A DNA stretch of 64,000 nt from Euborellia annulipes (lineage: Eukaryota > Arthropoda > Insecta > Dermaptera > Anisolabididae): assembly GCA_023213315.1 (NCBI GenBank), contig JAKCPI010013993.1, positions 1-64,000 on the forward strand. Reading direction: 5' to 3'. Below, piece after piece: positions 34,588 through 45,680 of the stretch. The notes beneath the pieces were generated by a model. That model searched no databases. It was not told the DNA's origin and saw nothing but the letters and a program-made list of their open reading frames with translations. The position numbers and the translations under genes are program-made. Numbering within the stretch: the stretch's first letter is position 1; each line of letters starts with the position of its first letter.

Positions 34588-34705
34588 AAAAATCTGGTGT
34601 GACTGGCGCACAGCACACAACTTTCTCTTACCCTTCGGTAAGAGAAAGTTGTGCACTGTGCTGGTCACACCAGATTTTTTGTGTCGAGATATATTTAGTT
34701 TCCCA
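34588..34705 (+). repeat. Family A hairpin-only copy
   Basis: Complete hairpin: AATCTGGTGTGACTGGCGCA and CTGTGCTGGTCACACCAGAT. The inner arms CAACTTTCTCTTACC and GGTAAGAGAAAGTTG pair exactly around the loop CTTC. It continues into GTGTCGAGATATATTTAGTT and stops. Confidence 0.75.
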
Positions 34706-35111
34706 TAGCACCTTAGTTTCAAACTTGGATTTTAAATGTTGACTGCTTCAAATAAACTATGGTTATTTTTCAAAATTTTAATCTCATATTTGGACATTTT
34801 ATACACAATATAGAATCGTAAATAAATACAAAATTTCATAAGAATTGGAAAAAAAAATTTTAAATGCCTAAAAAGTTCTAAAGGGGACCCCCTTTTGAAT
34901 CGAAATTAACATACAAATCCCTATAGGAAATTAACATTGGTCCTATGCGAAGATAAGGTGGAAGGGATTTAAAAAGAGTAGAGACAGGCGATAATGTTTG
35001 CAAGTGAGAGAGAGAGAGACAGAGAGTGGATATGTTTTCTTTGAAACAATTAAAGACAACAAATAAATGGGCATTTAAATAATAATTGATTTTTAATCTA
35101 AAAAAGAAAAA

Positions 35112-35450
35112 GATTTAAATTCCGTTACCATGGCAACCATTTCTATCTTTCCTATGAAGAACAAGAGTAAAGTGGTCTTCAGAAGATTTCAACGGCAAAA
35201 TGAGAATATACATTTTAAAGAGCATCTAAAAAATAATTGATTTTTGAATTTTAAAAAAAATCCTTGGAGGGAATTTTGAGAAAATCGAAAAAAACTGAAA
35301 AAGTACATCAGTAAAGTACTAGTACTTTTTGGCCGATTTTGTTCAAAAGCTTATTTTGAGCGTGTGGGAAGGTACCTAAGTTAAATATAAAATTTCAATC
35401 CGGTAGCTCAATTCCTTCATGCTAAAAATCTGTCCACACATACAGCCGCC

Positions 35451-35499
<49 letters not shown>

Positions 35500-35660
35500 T
35501 ACACACACACACACACAGACCAATTTGCGGGACCCACTTTTTTGGACTCAGGGGACCTCAAAACATGTATATCCATCAAAATCTCGACATCGAATTTTTG
35601 ACATGATCGCAATACTTTCTCTCCTATATATTTCATATATAGGCTAAGAGAAAGTAAAAA
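35112..35660 (+). mobile_element. Family A repeat, 5'-truncated
   Basis: Begins just before the X-box GTTACCATGGCAAC (35124-35137) and runs to GCTAAGAGAAAGTAAAAA. The CAGACAGAC segment has expanded into a (CA)n microsatellite at 35452-35518. Confidence 0.7.
35452..35518. repeat. (CA)n microsatellite
   Basis: Nearly pure CA repeat of about 65 bases with one TACTA interruption. It arose inside a family A copy at the place where other copies have CACACAGACAGAC. Confidence 0.9.
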
Positions 35661-35744
35661 TATATTCAATTAGAGTATTTTGAATTATTCTTAAAATAGT
35701 TATACATTTATATATTATAGTTCTGAGATAACCGAGCTGGAGCT

Positions 35745-36097
35745 TGGTGGATTTTTCTTTGGATAATTTGTATTGAAAAAACTAAAAAGTATTATATATC
35801 AGTAAAGAGGACTAGTACTCGAAGTCTTCTAAAAACGAGACAGAGTAATTTGTTTTGTAAACCGAGAATAGTAAATATTTAAAATTTGAAAGAAATTGTT
35901 AATGCCAATTTTGAGAAAAATGGAAAAAACAAAAAAAGTACATCAGTAAAGTACTAGTGCTTAAAGTTTCCCAAGGACGAGATCAATCGTATTTTGTTTT
36001 GTATACCGCAAATAGGAAATATTTAAAATTTAAAAGAAATTGTTAAAGGAAATTTGGAGAAAATTGGAAAAACAAATAAAGTATATCAGTAAAGTAT
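35745..36097. repeat. Tandem array, about 130-145 bp units (left part)
   Basis: Three imperfect units share the order ATATTTAAAATTTGAAAGAA, AATTTTGAGAAAAATGGAAA, then CATCAGTAAAGTACTAG and a short ACGAGA word. The unit resembles part of family A (the CATCAGTAAAGTACTAG segment), suggesting that a piece of that repeat was amplified in tandem. The array is cut by the TA transposon and continues at 37203. Confidence 0.6.
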
Positions 36098-37202
36098 TAG
36101 AGGGGGAGAGGGGTAATGGCGCTCACTGGTAATGGCCTCACCCCTGTAACTTTGTCAAATAAAACTGTGCGTGAAATGCAAGGGGAGGGGGTCTCTAACA
36201 GGCAACAATGCAAAAGGACAGTCAGCTTGCGTCATGTGACCGTGAAGTGAGTTTCTTCGTTTGCGGCCGCACTGATCTAATTTTCGGTTACGTGTTTTTT
36301 GTCGATAAGTCCAAAATTTTAATGCTTATTAAATTTTAAATTTTACTTTTCTGACAATAAAACTATTCTATTCTGTGATAAGGTAATCAATTTTCAACAA
36401 TTGCAAATGATTTTTTTTATTTCAAATTAATTATAAAACTACGTTTGGGGTAATACCCCTCATCTGAGGGCCATTACCCCATTTAGAAAGTTATTCTGAC
36501 TGTGAAGATGGAGAGCAGCTTTGTTACGATGACAGTGATGATGAATTGAATATGGATGATGAAAATTATAAAAATGTATGTAAAATTGGAAAAATTAACG
36601 AGTTGTGGTATCGCTGCACATATATGGACTGTGGGCTATGCTATGTGTTCAGTGTGGGATTCGCCAGATGGATATATCTGTGATTTATGTGTCCAAAAAT
36701 AAAATATTTCTATTTCTAATTTGTGTTGCCTCTAATAATAGTAATTAGTTTATATTATAATTATATATAATAATTGAAGTTGATTTGACATCGAAGACTT
36801 TACTCTATTTGTTATATTGAAAAAGGCCAATCTTACGTACAAATGGGAATAATTGATGCTAATTTGTGATTGTAGACTTTACTTTTATTGTATAAGATTG
36901 ATCTCATAAATATTTCTTTAATTAAAATGTATCTTACATGTTATATTCCATAAACATGTTTAGCGTTATTACCCCATAGCCTGCGGGCATTACCCAAAGC
37001 CAGGGGCAATGCCGCTAAACATGTTTTTTTAATATTGTTTCCCTACTACTAGTATGTCAAAGATATATGCTTTTGGTGTTAAATTGTTGATTACTCGATA
37101 ATTAAAGACTTTATTACCCATCTTAATTTGAATTTATAATAAATGATTTAAAAAATACACCATGTTTTCCTTAAGTGAACGCCATTCCCCCTCTCTCCCC
37201 TA
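36098..37202. mobile_element. TA-duplicating DNA transposon with transposase relic
   Basis: About 1.1 kb bounded by imperfect terminal inverted repeats of about 30 bp: left GAGGGGGAGAGGGGTAATGG, right ending CCATTCCCCCTCTCTCCCC. TA flanks both ends (36098-36099 and 37201-37202). Subterminal GTAATGGC words recur inside. The element has landed in a tandem array, whose next unit resumes right after it. TA duplication and the internal relic favour a Tc1/mariner-pogo (Tigger-like) origin; the class is inferred. Confidence 0.7.
36488..36714 (+). pseudogene. Transposase C-terminal relic (acidic stretch plus Cys-rich finger)
   Basis: The frame reads SYSDCEDGEQLCYDDSDDE, then NELWYRC. After a frameshift it continues as CSVWDSPDGYICDLC and stops at TAA. 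The spacing W-Y-R-C...A-x-C-S...D-G-Y-x-C-D-x-C is a zinc-finger-like tail seen at the C-terminus of pogo/Tigger-group transposases. The upstream catalytic DDE part is absent, so the element is non-autonomous. Confidence 0.55.
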
Positions 37203-37310
37203 CTCGAAAAAGACAAAACCTAGCGTAATTTAATATTCATACCAAAAATATTATATATTTAAAATTTGAAAAAAAAACCGTTAGAGCCGTTTTCGAGAAC
37301 TAATGCTTAC
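37203..37310. repeat. Tandem array (right part, after the transposon)
   Basis: Begins CTCGAAAAAGACAAAACC and continues with TATTTAAAATTTGAAAAAA and CGTTTTCGAGAACTA, matching the position in the unit where the left part stops. It is the continuation of the array interrupted by the TA element. Confidence 0.55.
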
Positions 37311-37639
37311 ATACAAACTAACGTACATTGCTTGTTTAATATTATACTAGAGTAAGATATTGTATGTATTGTTATTTAAAAATAAGATAATTAAAAATTA
37401 CATCGCAAGATCGTTGAATATATACAGCAAGCAAATACAATAGAATACACGACAACGAAATAAGCTGTAAAAATGAACGGAGTTGAAACGTCAACATGAA
37501 CTGAAAAAAAATCTATTTTATCTTTTCTATTACTAATAAATAATCACATAGCTATAAACTTCCGAAATAGAAATAAGATCTTAAGTATAAGTGATGAATT
37601 GATAAGAGAGCCATCTATAAGAGAATTGATAAATTAAAA

Positions 37640-38040
37640 ACAATAACTAAACGTTAATTCTACTGAAATCTGATAGGTGGCTACGTTCTAAGCTGTATAA
37701 TCTCCATCCAATAAAAGATAAATAAACTATTATTGAACAACCAACAAGTAACACTGTTTCCAGCGAATACATGTATAATAAAAGGGAAAAAGAAAAAAGA
37801 TGGAGTAAAAGAGTAATAAAATACTTTTTTTCACGTCCCTCGCTTATCTTAAATTGGATTTCAACAGAACTCGAGTCGTCGTCGATATTAATCTTCTTCG
37901 AGTCATTAACCAACATTATTATTGCGAAAAATCGCTCCGTCTCGCCGTCTGGTGTTGAAACACAAGTGGCATATTACGTTCGAGAAGGAGAGAACCTACC
38001 ATCTCAGAGACATCTAGCGGTAAGATAAATAAGCCGAGTA
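37640..38040 (+). other. Possible exon-like patch ending in a donor
   Basis: A GC-richer stretch with many CG dinucleotides (GAGTCGTCGTCGATATT, GTCTCGCCGTCTGG) ends in CATCTAGCG followed by GTAAGA at 38020, a good donor. It is open in frame for 85 codons, but the translation (low similarity to anything known to me) is not convincing. It may be a non-coding exon or an old repeat. Confidence 0.2.
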
Positions 38041-38907
38041 TGCCCGTGTATAATTTGGTATTAAATTTGGTGAATTAAAATTAAAATTAGACAATTCATT
38101 TCCTTTTTTTTTATTTTATTATGTCTAGACTGATTTTATGCCAGAAATTGAACTGGGCAAAGCAGATTCAAACCAATGTTCCAGTGTCGATTTCTGAGAT
38201 AGAACAAAACTTTTCCTGAATCAAATTAACTATTTATTTTTTAAACACCCCTTAGAGGTCGATCAATTCTCTCCTCTCTTTTCTGTCTGGTAATAAAATG
38301 AAAGAATGTCGGTCCGGAAATTCGTTTCAAATCCCAATGGAGTAAATTTTTTCTCTTTTTTTATCATATAAAAAGAGAGCAAATTGTTCGTATAAACAGG
38401 ACAGGTATTTAATTTGTAAATCAAAAGTTCACAATTAGGGGTTTGATGTTTTAAAAATTATAGGCGATTCACTTGAGTTGAACATAAATTTGATATAGAT
38501 CACTTTTAACAGTAGGGTATTTGATCAAATTTTTTAATTATCAAATGTAATGATATGCAGTTTGCTTAATAGTCTATTAACTATTAAATTATATATTATC
38601 ATTTATTAAGAATTTGAAAATATTGATAAGCATATATCAAAACAAGAATTAATTTGAAATAAGAACAAAAAAATATTTATTTTCCAAGCCCTAACGGATT
38701 TATTGATAAGAAATTTAGAATATATCACTAGAATGGACCATATTTGATCTTTAATTATTTATTTTATATATTCTGTTTAATTGTTTTTAATTTATGCTTT
38801 TTGTAGATAATTTATAGACCTACATATTTTTGATTTGGCTATTTATTTTATGTATTTTGTTTTCTGAAGCATACATAAACACATTGTATAAAGGAAAAGA
38901 GAATAAC

Positions 38908-39416
38908 TAAAGGCCGCTTCACACGGAGGGTTTTCTTGTTATATCGCATGCGATATGACGTCATTTATGACCCTAGCGTCTGATTGCATGGGTTTTTGGC
39001 TGATTCCGCATGTTCTATTTTTTTGCATGCCTTTTTTCCAAACCCATGCATCGACCAATCACAGAGTCGGATTTTCCACGTCATCCAACATGGCTGACTT
39101 TAACCAAAAAGTGAGGATTGATTTTGACAGCTTACGTTTTATTGAAATATTTTATAAAAAAAAAAAGGCGATCACCAGAGGGCAACATTCGGCCATTTCC
39201 GCCACACTTAGACTTCCAAACTCATCATGTTTGAATAAGCCCCTCCCTCTGAGACGTGTGAATATATTAATATATATTATTATAATTTTTGACAGCTCAA
39301 GTTTTATTCGCTAGCTGCATGTCTCGTGTGAGTGCATCACACTGCTGGCTCTGCTTGCAGTGACGTTATATCGCATGCAATGTAACCTGAAAACCCTAAG
39401 TGTGAAATGCCCTTAA
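38908..39416. mobile_element. PIF/Harbinger-type element with TAA duplication
   Basis: The element 38911-39413 begins AGGCCGCTTCACAC and ends GTGTGAAATGCCCT, and TAA precedes and follows it. The arms continue with AGGGTTTTC and GTTATATCGCATGCGATAT on the left and their complements on the right. The interior encodes an open stretch (NMADFNQKVRIDFDSL...) that might be a trace of an accessory ORF but is not convincing. TIR form and the 3-bp TAA duplication fit Harbinger. Confidence 0.75.
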
Positions 39417-39523
39417 CTTGATCTTAACACCCGAAAAGAGTTAATAAATAATAAAATAAAATATATAAATTAGGCTAAATTTTTAAAGATTTCAAACAAC
39501 TGAATTGGATTTTTACTTGCAAT

Positions 39524-39566
39524 AGAATTCCAAAAGTAAAACTTCCAGTTTTACTTTTGGAATTCT
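39524..39566. repeat. Perfect 19-bp-arm inverted repeat
   Basis: AGAATTCCAAAAGTAAAAC and its exact complement are separated by five bases (TTCCA). The isolated short hairpin lies just before the hAT-like element at 39597. Confidence 0.7.
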
Positions 39567-39596
39567 ACATGATTAATGGATTTACGGGAGATTTAA

Positions 39597-39980
39597 AGGG
39601 GATAATTGCCCCCTCCCCCCGAGATATGAGAAAATATTTTTCTTGGAAATTAAATTTTATTTTTAATATATCATTAATACTTATAATATAAATTTGATGT
39701 TTAGACTCTATATAAATTTTTATTTTCTCTTATCTATATATGTAATATTGCGACGGTGTCAAAAATTCGAGGATGAAAATATCCTGATTCCAAAAAAAGT
39801 GGGTTCTTTAAAATAATCTGTCGCAGTGTGTGTTCAAATCTATTTTGGCACAAAAAATCTGGTAAACAAGTACAGAATGCATCTTTAAATTACCGAAAAG
39901 TAAGAGAAAGTTGTGTGCTATGCGACCAGTCACACCAATTTACCCCCATCCTCGAAAAACTCCTCTGGATCCATCCTTGG
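39597..39980. mobile_element. Second copy of the hAT-like element carrying family A
   Basis: Shares ATTGCCCCCTCCCCCCGAGA, GAGAAAATATTTTTCTTGG and AAACTCCTCTGGATCC with the element at 48845-49067. A longer, internally deleted, reversed family A piece occupies 39718-39951. The left end is not clean and I see no target duplication here. Confidence 0.6.
39718..39951 (-). repeat. Family A fragment inside a hAT-like element
   Basis: Reversed terminal TTTTCTCTTATCTATATATG and GTCAAAAATTCGAGGATGAA are joined to the hairpin AAATCTGG...GCGACCAGTCACACC with the body missing. It is carried within the element 39597-39980. Confidence 0.6.
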
Positions 39981-41304
39981 TTCTGGACAACTTAATCAAA
40001 ACTACATAAGAGGGTTGGTCATGTTAGTTGACTAATTTCACGGCAAAGTAGGCCTAAAAATTAAAGAAATATGAATCGTGAGAACCTATTGGTGCCGACA
40101 GAGATTAATCTTATGTTATTTATTTATTTTTTAATCAATTTAGTCGTGTGTAAAATCATAATTTAGCATACAAACTTCAAACCTTTGAAATAAATGAAAA
40201 ATTGAATTTCTGAACATAGACGATATGTAAAAAACAAGAAAACATCGCTCTAAAAACTTTTGTTTTTATAAATTCTCTTTTTTTCCTACACGAGTAATGT
40301 TTGTTTTACTTTATTATTTATGAATATTCCCACATACCTTTTATTAATGTTTATAGCTAAACATAAAAGTGAATATATTTATATTGAGATGGTAAATGGT
40401 CCATTTCCCAGGTTCAATCCTATCTCATTAAATATAATATTTTTAATTTTATTAACTAATTATAATAAAAACGTGAACTCTCTCATCGAAACGATAGTTG
40501 TGACCTCAAAAGATCCTATTATAATCCTTATTATTATTATTAGCAACGCCTTAAAAAGTCACTTCTTTTATTATCAATGAATGAATGAATGGATGAATGA
40601 AGAAACAGAGAAAAGAATTTTACTTTGAATTAAAATCTCAACAAAAACTATAATTATAATATACGTATATAAGTGTTTTTGTTATTTCCCAAGAATCCTT
40701 TGTATATATTATAACGGTAAAAAAAATATATAAGCTTAAAAATAATAATATATTATATTCAATGGATGAAATCGACAAATACATTTACTATTTATTATGA
40801 TTATAATTATAGATAAATATTATTGGTAGAATTAATTGTTTTACTTGATATATTCTATGTCATGAAGCAAAAACACGATCGAATATCGTTCCCTTATTTT
40901 ATTCATTTAAATTATTTTCTATTTTTTTTATATTGAAAGAAATTATTAAAAGTGAAATTATTATTATTAATTCGGGGTAGAAGGGAGTTTAGAAAACTAT
41001 GGGCATTGGTATAGATTAATTAAGAAAATTAACGTTTTTAAGATATCTAGTGGAACCAGAAATAAGGATTTTTTCACTATATAGAAATGAACAAAGGAGG
41101 AGGAATTAGAGATAGGAAATAATGTAACTTCACGGAGTGCCGGTAGATGGCTACGGCCAGAGGCCGGATGGGTTTGAGGTGTGTGTCTTCGAGCACGTAA
41201 GCACCTCGGGCAAATAAACGGGGATACCGATAGGAATTTCAAATAATAATAATTCATAATAAATAATGTTACGTTTTCATTGCTTTTATTTAATGTATTT
41301 TATT

Positions 41305-41829
41305 AACTTTGCCCACCAACCATAGGTTGGGCAGGTAAATTTAATGTAATCGTAAAAAAATCCAAATTTTTCTAAAGCTGCCAAAATGCGTTTTGAGGTC
41401 CCCTGAATCCATTTAAGTAGTTTTTGGAATGATGTCTGTGTGTGTGGGGGGGGGGGGGGGGGGTGTCTGTGTGTATGTCTGTGGTAATTTTTTTCGTCAA
41501 CGAAAACTCAAAAACTATTCATCCATTTGTTTTGAAATTTTGCACACATAAACTAGAGGTAAAGGTCAAGAACTGAAAAGCTTTTGGTAAACATCGGACC
41601 ATTAGGGGGCGCTCTAGAGGGGGAAGGCCAATATTTTTTTCTTTCATAATCTATAATTTTTTTTATATATTCAGAAACTAGACTTTCTCCCGAGTAAAAA
41701 GATATATAATATTATATTATCCTAATTTGTCATAAATCATTTAAATTCGAAAATTGTGCATAGCAACAGAGCAAAATCAAAACAAATAAACAAACGCTTT
41801 ATTTCTTTGAATAATGGGTGGGCAAAGTT
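41305..41829. mobile_element. Non-autonomous element with AACTTTGCCCACC ends
   Basis: Terminal inverted repeats AACTTTGCCCACC and GGTGGGCAAAGTT enclose about 525 bp. Inside are CGTTTTGAGGTCCCCTGAAT, a G-run of about 18 bases, GTCTGTGTGTATGTCTGTGG and AAATTTTGCACACATAAAC. The first of these words is shared with reversed family A. No coding capacity is seen. Confidence 0.6.
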
Positions 41830-42599
41830 GTGCGCTCGGCTTAGTCCGACCCTTTATTTTTTTTTCCATTTGTTTTGTTTTAAATTTTTAATTAATGTGT
41901 TATGTATTGTTTTGATTTCAATGAAATAATACTCGAAGAGAAACATGTATTAATTTCATAGAATAGAATAAAGAAGAAAATTACAAGCAAAAGTTATTTT
42001 CAAATTTCCATTTCATAAGATTTCACCATTTAAAGAAAAAAAAAAAACAAAGATTATTAAATAGAGTATAGGTATATATTGCAGTTTTATTATTGGTTAT
42101 ATAATCCGTCTGTAATTAATTCGCAATGTTCACGATTCGAACGCCCTCATTTTTTTATACTTGTTCTCCCAGTACACAGAGAGGAGATTTAATTTATGCG
42201 ACTAATTAAAATGGCGCGTGAATTAGCAGGTTGCAACATGACTGAACCGTGACTGGACTGGAGGGAAGGGAATGCCAATGCAGCAGCTGGACCAGGCCAG
42301 GCTAGAAGAAACGTGCACTTCCGGTTGGCGCATGGTAGGAGGCCAGAGCACAAAAATTCCAATAATAATTTAATAAAAAAAAAATATAACCAGTTTAATC
42401 TAGAGCCTTGCCAAAATTAACTGGAACCGGCTTTCAGTCTTACCCTTTACCCTTTCTTTGGAAATAAATAGGTTATCTGAATTTTTTTATTACAAACAAA
42501 AAAGTTTCGATTATAAATAAGAAAAAATAATTTAAAAAAATATTTTTATATAAAATGGGTGAGTTAGAAGATGTAGATGTGCTGTAGATATTGTAATGT

Positions 42600-42911
42600 T
42601 GGGGTTGCGAGGATTTGGAACAATGAAAACATCAATTCCAAGATGAGACTTTTCGAAAATTTTATTTTGCCATCATCAGTCGTTTAAGAATTTTATTACT
42701 TTCTCGTACCTATGTATTTTTGTTTATATCTAATATGAACATGTTTTAAAAAACCGACTTGGCCAAATGACACATGTTCATATTAGATATAAAAATGGAA
42801 ATTCCTAAACGACTGAAGATGGCAAAATAAAATTTTCTCCTAAACGTCTCATCTTGGAATAGGCGTTTTCATTGGTCCAAATCCTCCTTGGCTGCATCCT
42901 CGCAACTCCAA
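42600..42911. mobile_element. Inverted-repeat element with GAAGATGG...AAACG motif
   Basis: Arms 42600-42691 and 42806-42911 share GTTGCGAGGAT, TTCCAAGATGAGAC, AAATTTTATTTTGCCATC and CGACTGAAGATGGC. An inner inverted repeat, ATATCTAATATGAACATG, sits in the loop. The GAAACG part has decayed to TAAACG in the right arm. Arms have diverged noticeably. Confidence 0.6.
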
Positions 42912-44805
42912 GATTATTTTTATATAAATTTATTTTTTTTAGCATTAAAAATTTTTGTTTTTGTATTATTTTTTAAAATGGGGGAGAGGCGTTGTAACAT
43001 AGTTTGGAAACCTCTGCTATAGGCGTAAGTATAGTAATAATAATAATTTTAAGAAAAAAAATTTTTTCTGTTTATTTTATATAAGAGTCTCTATTTTTTA
43101 ATAGAAGATGCACAGAGATCAGGTTCCTTTAAGAGAAAGCTTGGGGAATTTTTTAATTGGGCAGACGTTAGACTATATTAGCACATACAAAAGAAACTGG
43201 AAAAGCGAGCAACGTAACCATGTTTCAAAAATATTTTAAAAAGTAGTTTGAAATTTATTTTTAATAAATAACGAAAGATGATTTTTTAAATGAGAAATTG
43301 TAATTATTATTAGAAATAGAATAAAAATTTATTAACTTTATATTTATAGCCTCATTTAAAGTAGACTACTGCAACTGTTGGTGTAGCAAATTGAGTTGAT
43401 AGATATTCAGTAAAAGGGTTTAGGTTGTTCACATTTAATTTAAAAAATAAACCGAATTAATATAGGAAATATGTTTTAGTAATAAACATTTTTGTGGCTT
43501 AATGTACTCTAGCAAGTGGCCCATGACTAAATATAATAACATAGAAATCCTGCAAAGTGCTAGCTATATATTTTCATGATTTTTTATATAAATTAATAAA
43601 TAAAAAAAGTTAAAAGAAGGCGGCTTATCTTCGTGCATTTAAAAATAAATAAAATTTGCATAATTCGAGATTTATTTTTTTAAACAAGTATAATTTTCGA
43701 TAATATTTTTATTTACAATAATAGTCTGCTAAACGCAATTGTTGATGAAAGATAACAAAAAATAATGTATTTCCCCTGGAGGAAGTAAAAAAAAAAAAAA
43801 CTTTTATAAACAGGAATATGCAATTTTCTAAAATGACAATTTTTATTCACAATAATAATTAATAATTATTATTTTTTTAGGTGAAATTATGCAATATCCG
43901 CATTATAATTTATTATAATATATACTAAAGTATTGAATATTAATGGTCAGATATTTATTTTTTAGTATTATTGGTTTAATTTATAATAATAGTTATTTAT
44001 AATTTTATTGGTTTATCGAATAAATTAATCCATGTTTTCGAATGACTGACTTGATTTTTTTTTTAATTTGTTGTCGAATATCTACGTATTTAAGATTATT
44101 CAGCTTTTAGTTTTTATTTTTCGAAATTCCCAAGCCCAAGTCTTTCTCTTGTCATTACTCAACCCTCATCAGTATCAAAAATACAGGATTTTTTCCAAGA
44201 AGTTCTTTGCCGTTCTGTTCGTTTTCGGCTCTGAGTGATGACGCATCGTCTCCAAGGACCAATCATTTATTTAATAAGAGAAGCCACCAAGAACGAAAGA
44301 GAGAGAGACAACGTTTTGATAAGGGGAATTTGTTAAATATTTTTGTGGATTGACTAATTTAAATATTTTCTATATTAAAATATTTGATGATACGAAATAC
44401 ACTTAGGCCTAGTTGTTTTAATTATAAAGTGGGACCCATATCTTTCAAAGGATGTCGAAAATTTAAACGGCCTTGCCTTAAATTTCAGTATTTTTCATTT
44501 AATTATGTTATCTTTATTTAATAATTTCTGCTTAACTAATCAATTTCAATATATTAGTTCCAATCAAGTTGTAAGGGAGGAGGGCACGTCAACACCCCAC
44601 TTTTTGAATTCTTCTCAATTTTCAAACTCAAGGTAACAAGGAACAAAACCGAGCTTTATTTCTATGAACTTGACTAAATTTTGTTTTGGACAATAAAGTT
44701 TCCCCAATAAAAGGCATTAAATATAACTTTCTTTTAATACAACTAGCATATCACCTGCTAACATTACGACAAGTAATTCTCGAGGAGCTGCTCAGAAAAT
44801 TCAAA

Positions 44806-44935
44806 ATAATATAGCATCAAAACAAAAGTGAAAATTAAAACTAAATAGCATCGAAATAAAGACAAAAATCTAAATTAAAAATCATCAAAATACAAACAAA
44901 GATCAAAATAAAATAGCATCAAAACAAAAGTAACT
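44806..44935. repeat. Degenerate short tandem repeat, about 40-bp unit
   Basis: ATAGCATCAAAACAAAAGTG, TAGCATCGAAATAAAGACA, AATCATCAAAATACAAACA and ATAGCATCAAAACAAAAGTA follow at roughly even spacing. About three and a half units. Confidence 0.5.
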
Positions 44936-45063
44936 AATAACTTAAAATAATTATAATAACTTAGCTGGATATTGTTAAAATTTCTAATTCAAAATAATTT
45001 ATTTATTCTTATTTAATTATTTTTTATGTAAAAAAAAAAATTAAATATTGTATATTTTAAATT

Positions 45064-45127
45064 TTTTGTAAACCAGGGAACCGCTGAGCCAATCTGCGAG
45101 GTTCACATAGTTTGAGAACCACTAATC
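45064..45127. repeat. hAT-like right end
   Basis: GGTTCACATAGTTTGAGAAC followed by CACTAAT resembles the common hAT terminus GTTTGAGAACCACTG. No left partner was found. Similar loose ends occur at about 50998 (CAGTGATTCTTAAAATAATG) and 43000-43015. Confidence 0.35.
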
Positions 45128-45210
45128 AGCTATATAATTGTTGAATTTGGAATAGTTTTGTCAGATATGTATTAATAATTTAAGATTTAAAAATTAGACA
45201 GTGATCGTTG

Positions 45211-45218
45211 CTTTTTAC
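45211..45218 (-). other. Splice donor of the FNDC3-like exon
   Basis: The minus strand reads GTCAAAG then GTAAAAAG, a good 5' splice site. It falls exactly after the conserved N-terminal block and splits a Gly codon after its first base. Without splicing the frame would end nine codons later in unrelated sequence. Confidence 0.65.
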
Positions 45219-45654
45219 CTTTGACGAGCTGGATGGTATCACCGACGCGAAAACTGACAGTAACACCTGGATTGACATGGAACTGTACAAGATGCTGTCC
45301 ACCTTCGGGTTGTGCATACTCAAATCCCGGACCGAAATGGAGTGTAGGTGGGGAATCACCACCATCGGGGGCGGCTGGTAACGTCCAAGGGTGTAATTGT
45401 TGATGATGTGTGTTGGTGGTGACAGCACGTGACGTCGGTGGTTGCGGTGGCGCCTGTTGCTGTTGAGCTTTGCGTCTGGCACCGCCTCCGCTTCCGCCTC
45501 CGCTTACACCGATACCTCCACCACCTGTACTGGGGGTAGAGGCGGTGGTGGTGGCGGCGGTAGCCGTAGACGGTGCTGTTGCAGGCGCCGGTTCCGCCGC
45601 GGCCGACGACGAACACGGCGCCTGATCCTCCGCCGTGATAGTCATCCTCACCAT
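45219..45654 (-). CDS. FNDC3-like protein, N-terminal coding exon (partial)
   Basis: This is the first coding exon of a probable FNDC3-family gene: 145 complete codons plus the first base of a split Gly codon. FNDC3 proteins are tail-anchored membrane proteins with a short conserved N-terminal segment followed by many fibronectin type III domains. The start ATG has the context GCGGCGATGG and lies 6 bases inside the exon. Residues 18-43 are Ala/Thr/Ser/Pro-rich, 44-58 Gly/Ser-rich, 64-73 Gln/Pro-rich. Residues 121-145 hold the conserved block: L122-V-Q, V127-N-P-G130, S134-F-R, G138-D. In vertebrate FNDC3A/B the matching segment reads LVQVNPGE followed by an Arg and then a Gly-Pro pair; here the reading frame breaks at a Gly codon at that place, as expected. 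The exon is far more GC-rich than its surroundings. No fibronectin domain exon was found in the window. Family assignment rests on the short block only and was made by recognition, not by a search. Confidence 0.66.
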
Positions 45655-45660
45655 CGCCGC
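45655..45660 (-). other. 5' UTR stub of the FNDC3-like exon
   Basis: Six non-coding bases (GCGGCG) lie between the predicted acceptor and the ATG. This implies at least one upstream non-coding exon at higher coordinates. If the acceptor is not used, the frame stays open upstream to an alternative Met near 45759, giving an extra 35 residues (MWVLRMEQTKP...). That stretch looks unlike the rest and contains the polypyrimidine tract, so I prefer the spliced model. Confidence 0.5.
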
Positions 45661-45680
45661 CTGATAACAAAAAAACAATG
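45661..45680 (-). other. Splice acceptor with polypyrimidine tract
   Basis: On the minus strand the sequence reads TTGTTTTTTTGTTATCAG followed by GCGGCGATGG. This is a long T-rich tract and a CAG acceptor directly before the FNDC3-like exon. It is the main reason for placing the exon start at 45660. Confidence 0.65.

Noticed and set aside
35452..35518. Repeat array that could suggest CRISPR
   Set aside because: It is a dinucleotide microsatellite inside an animal repeat, with no spacers.
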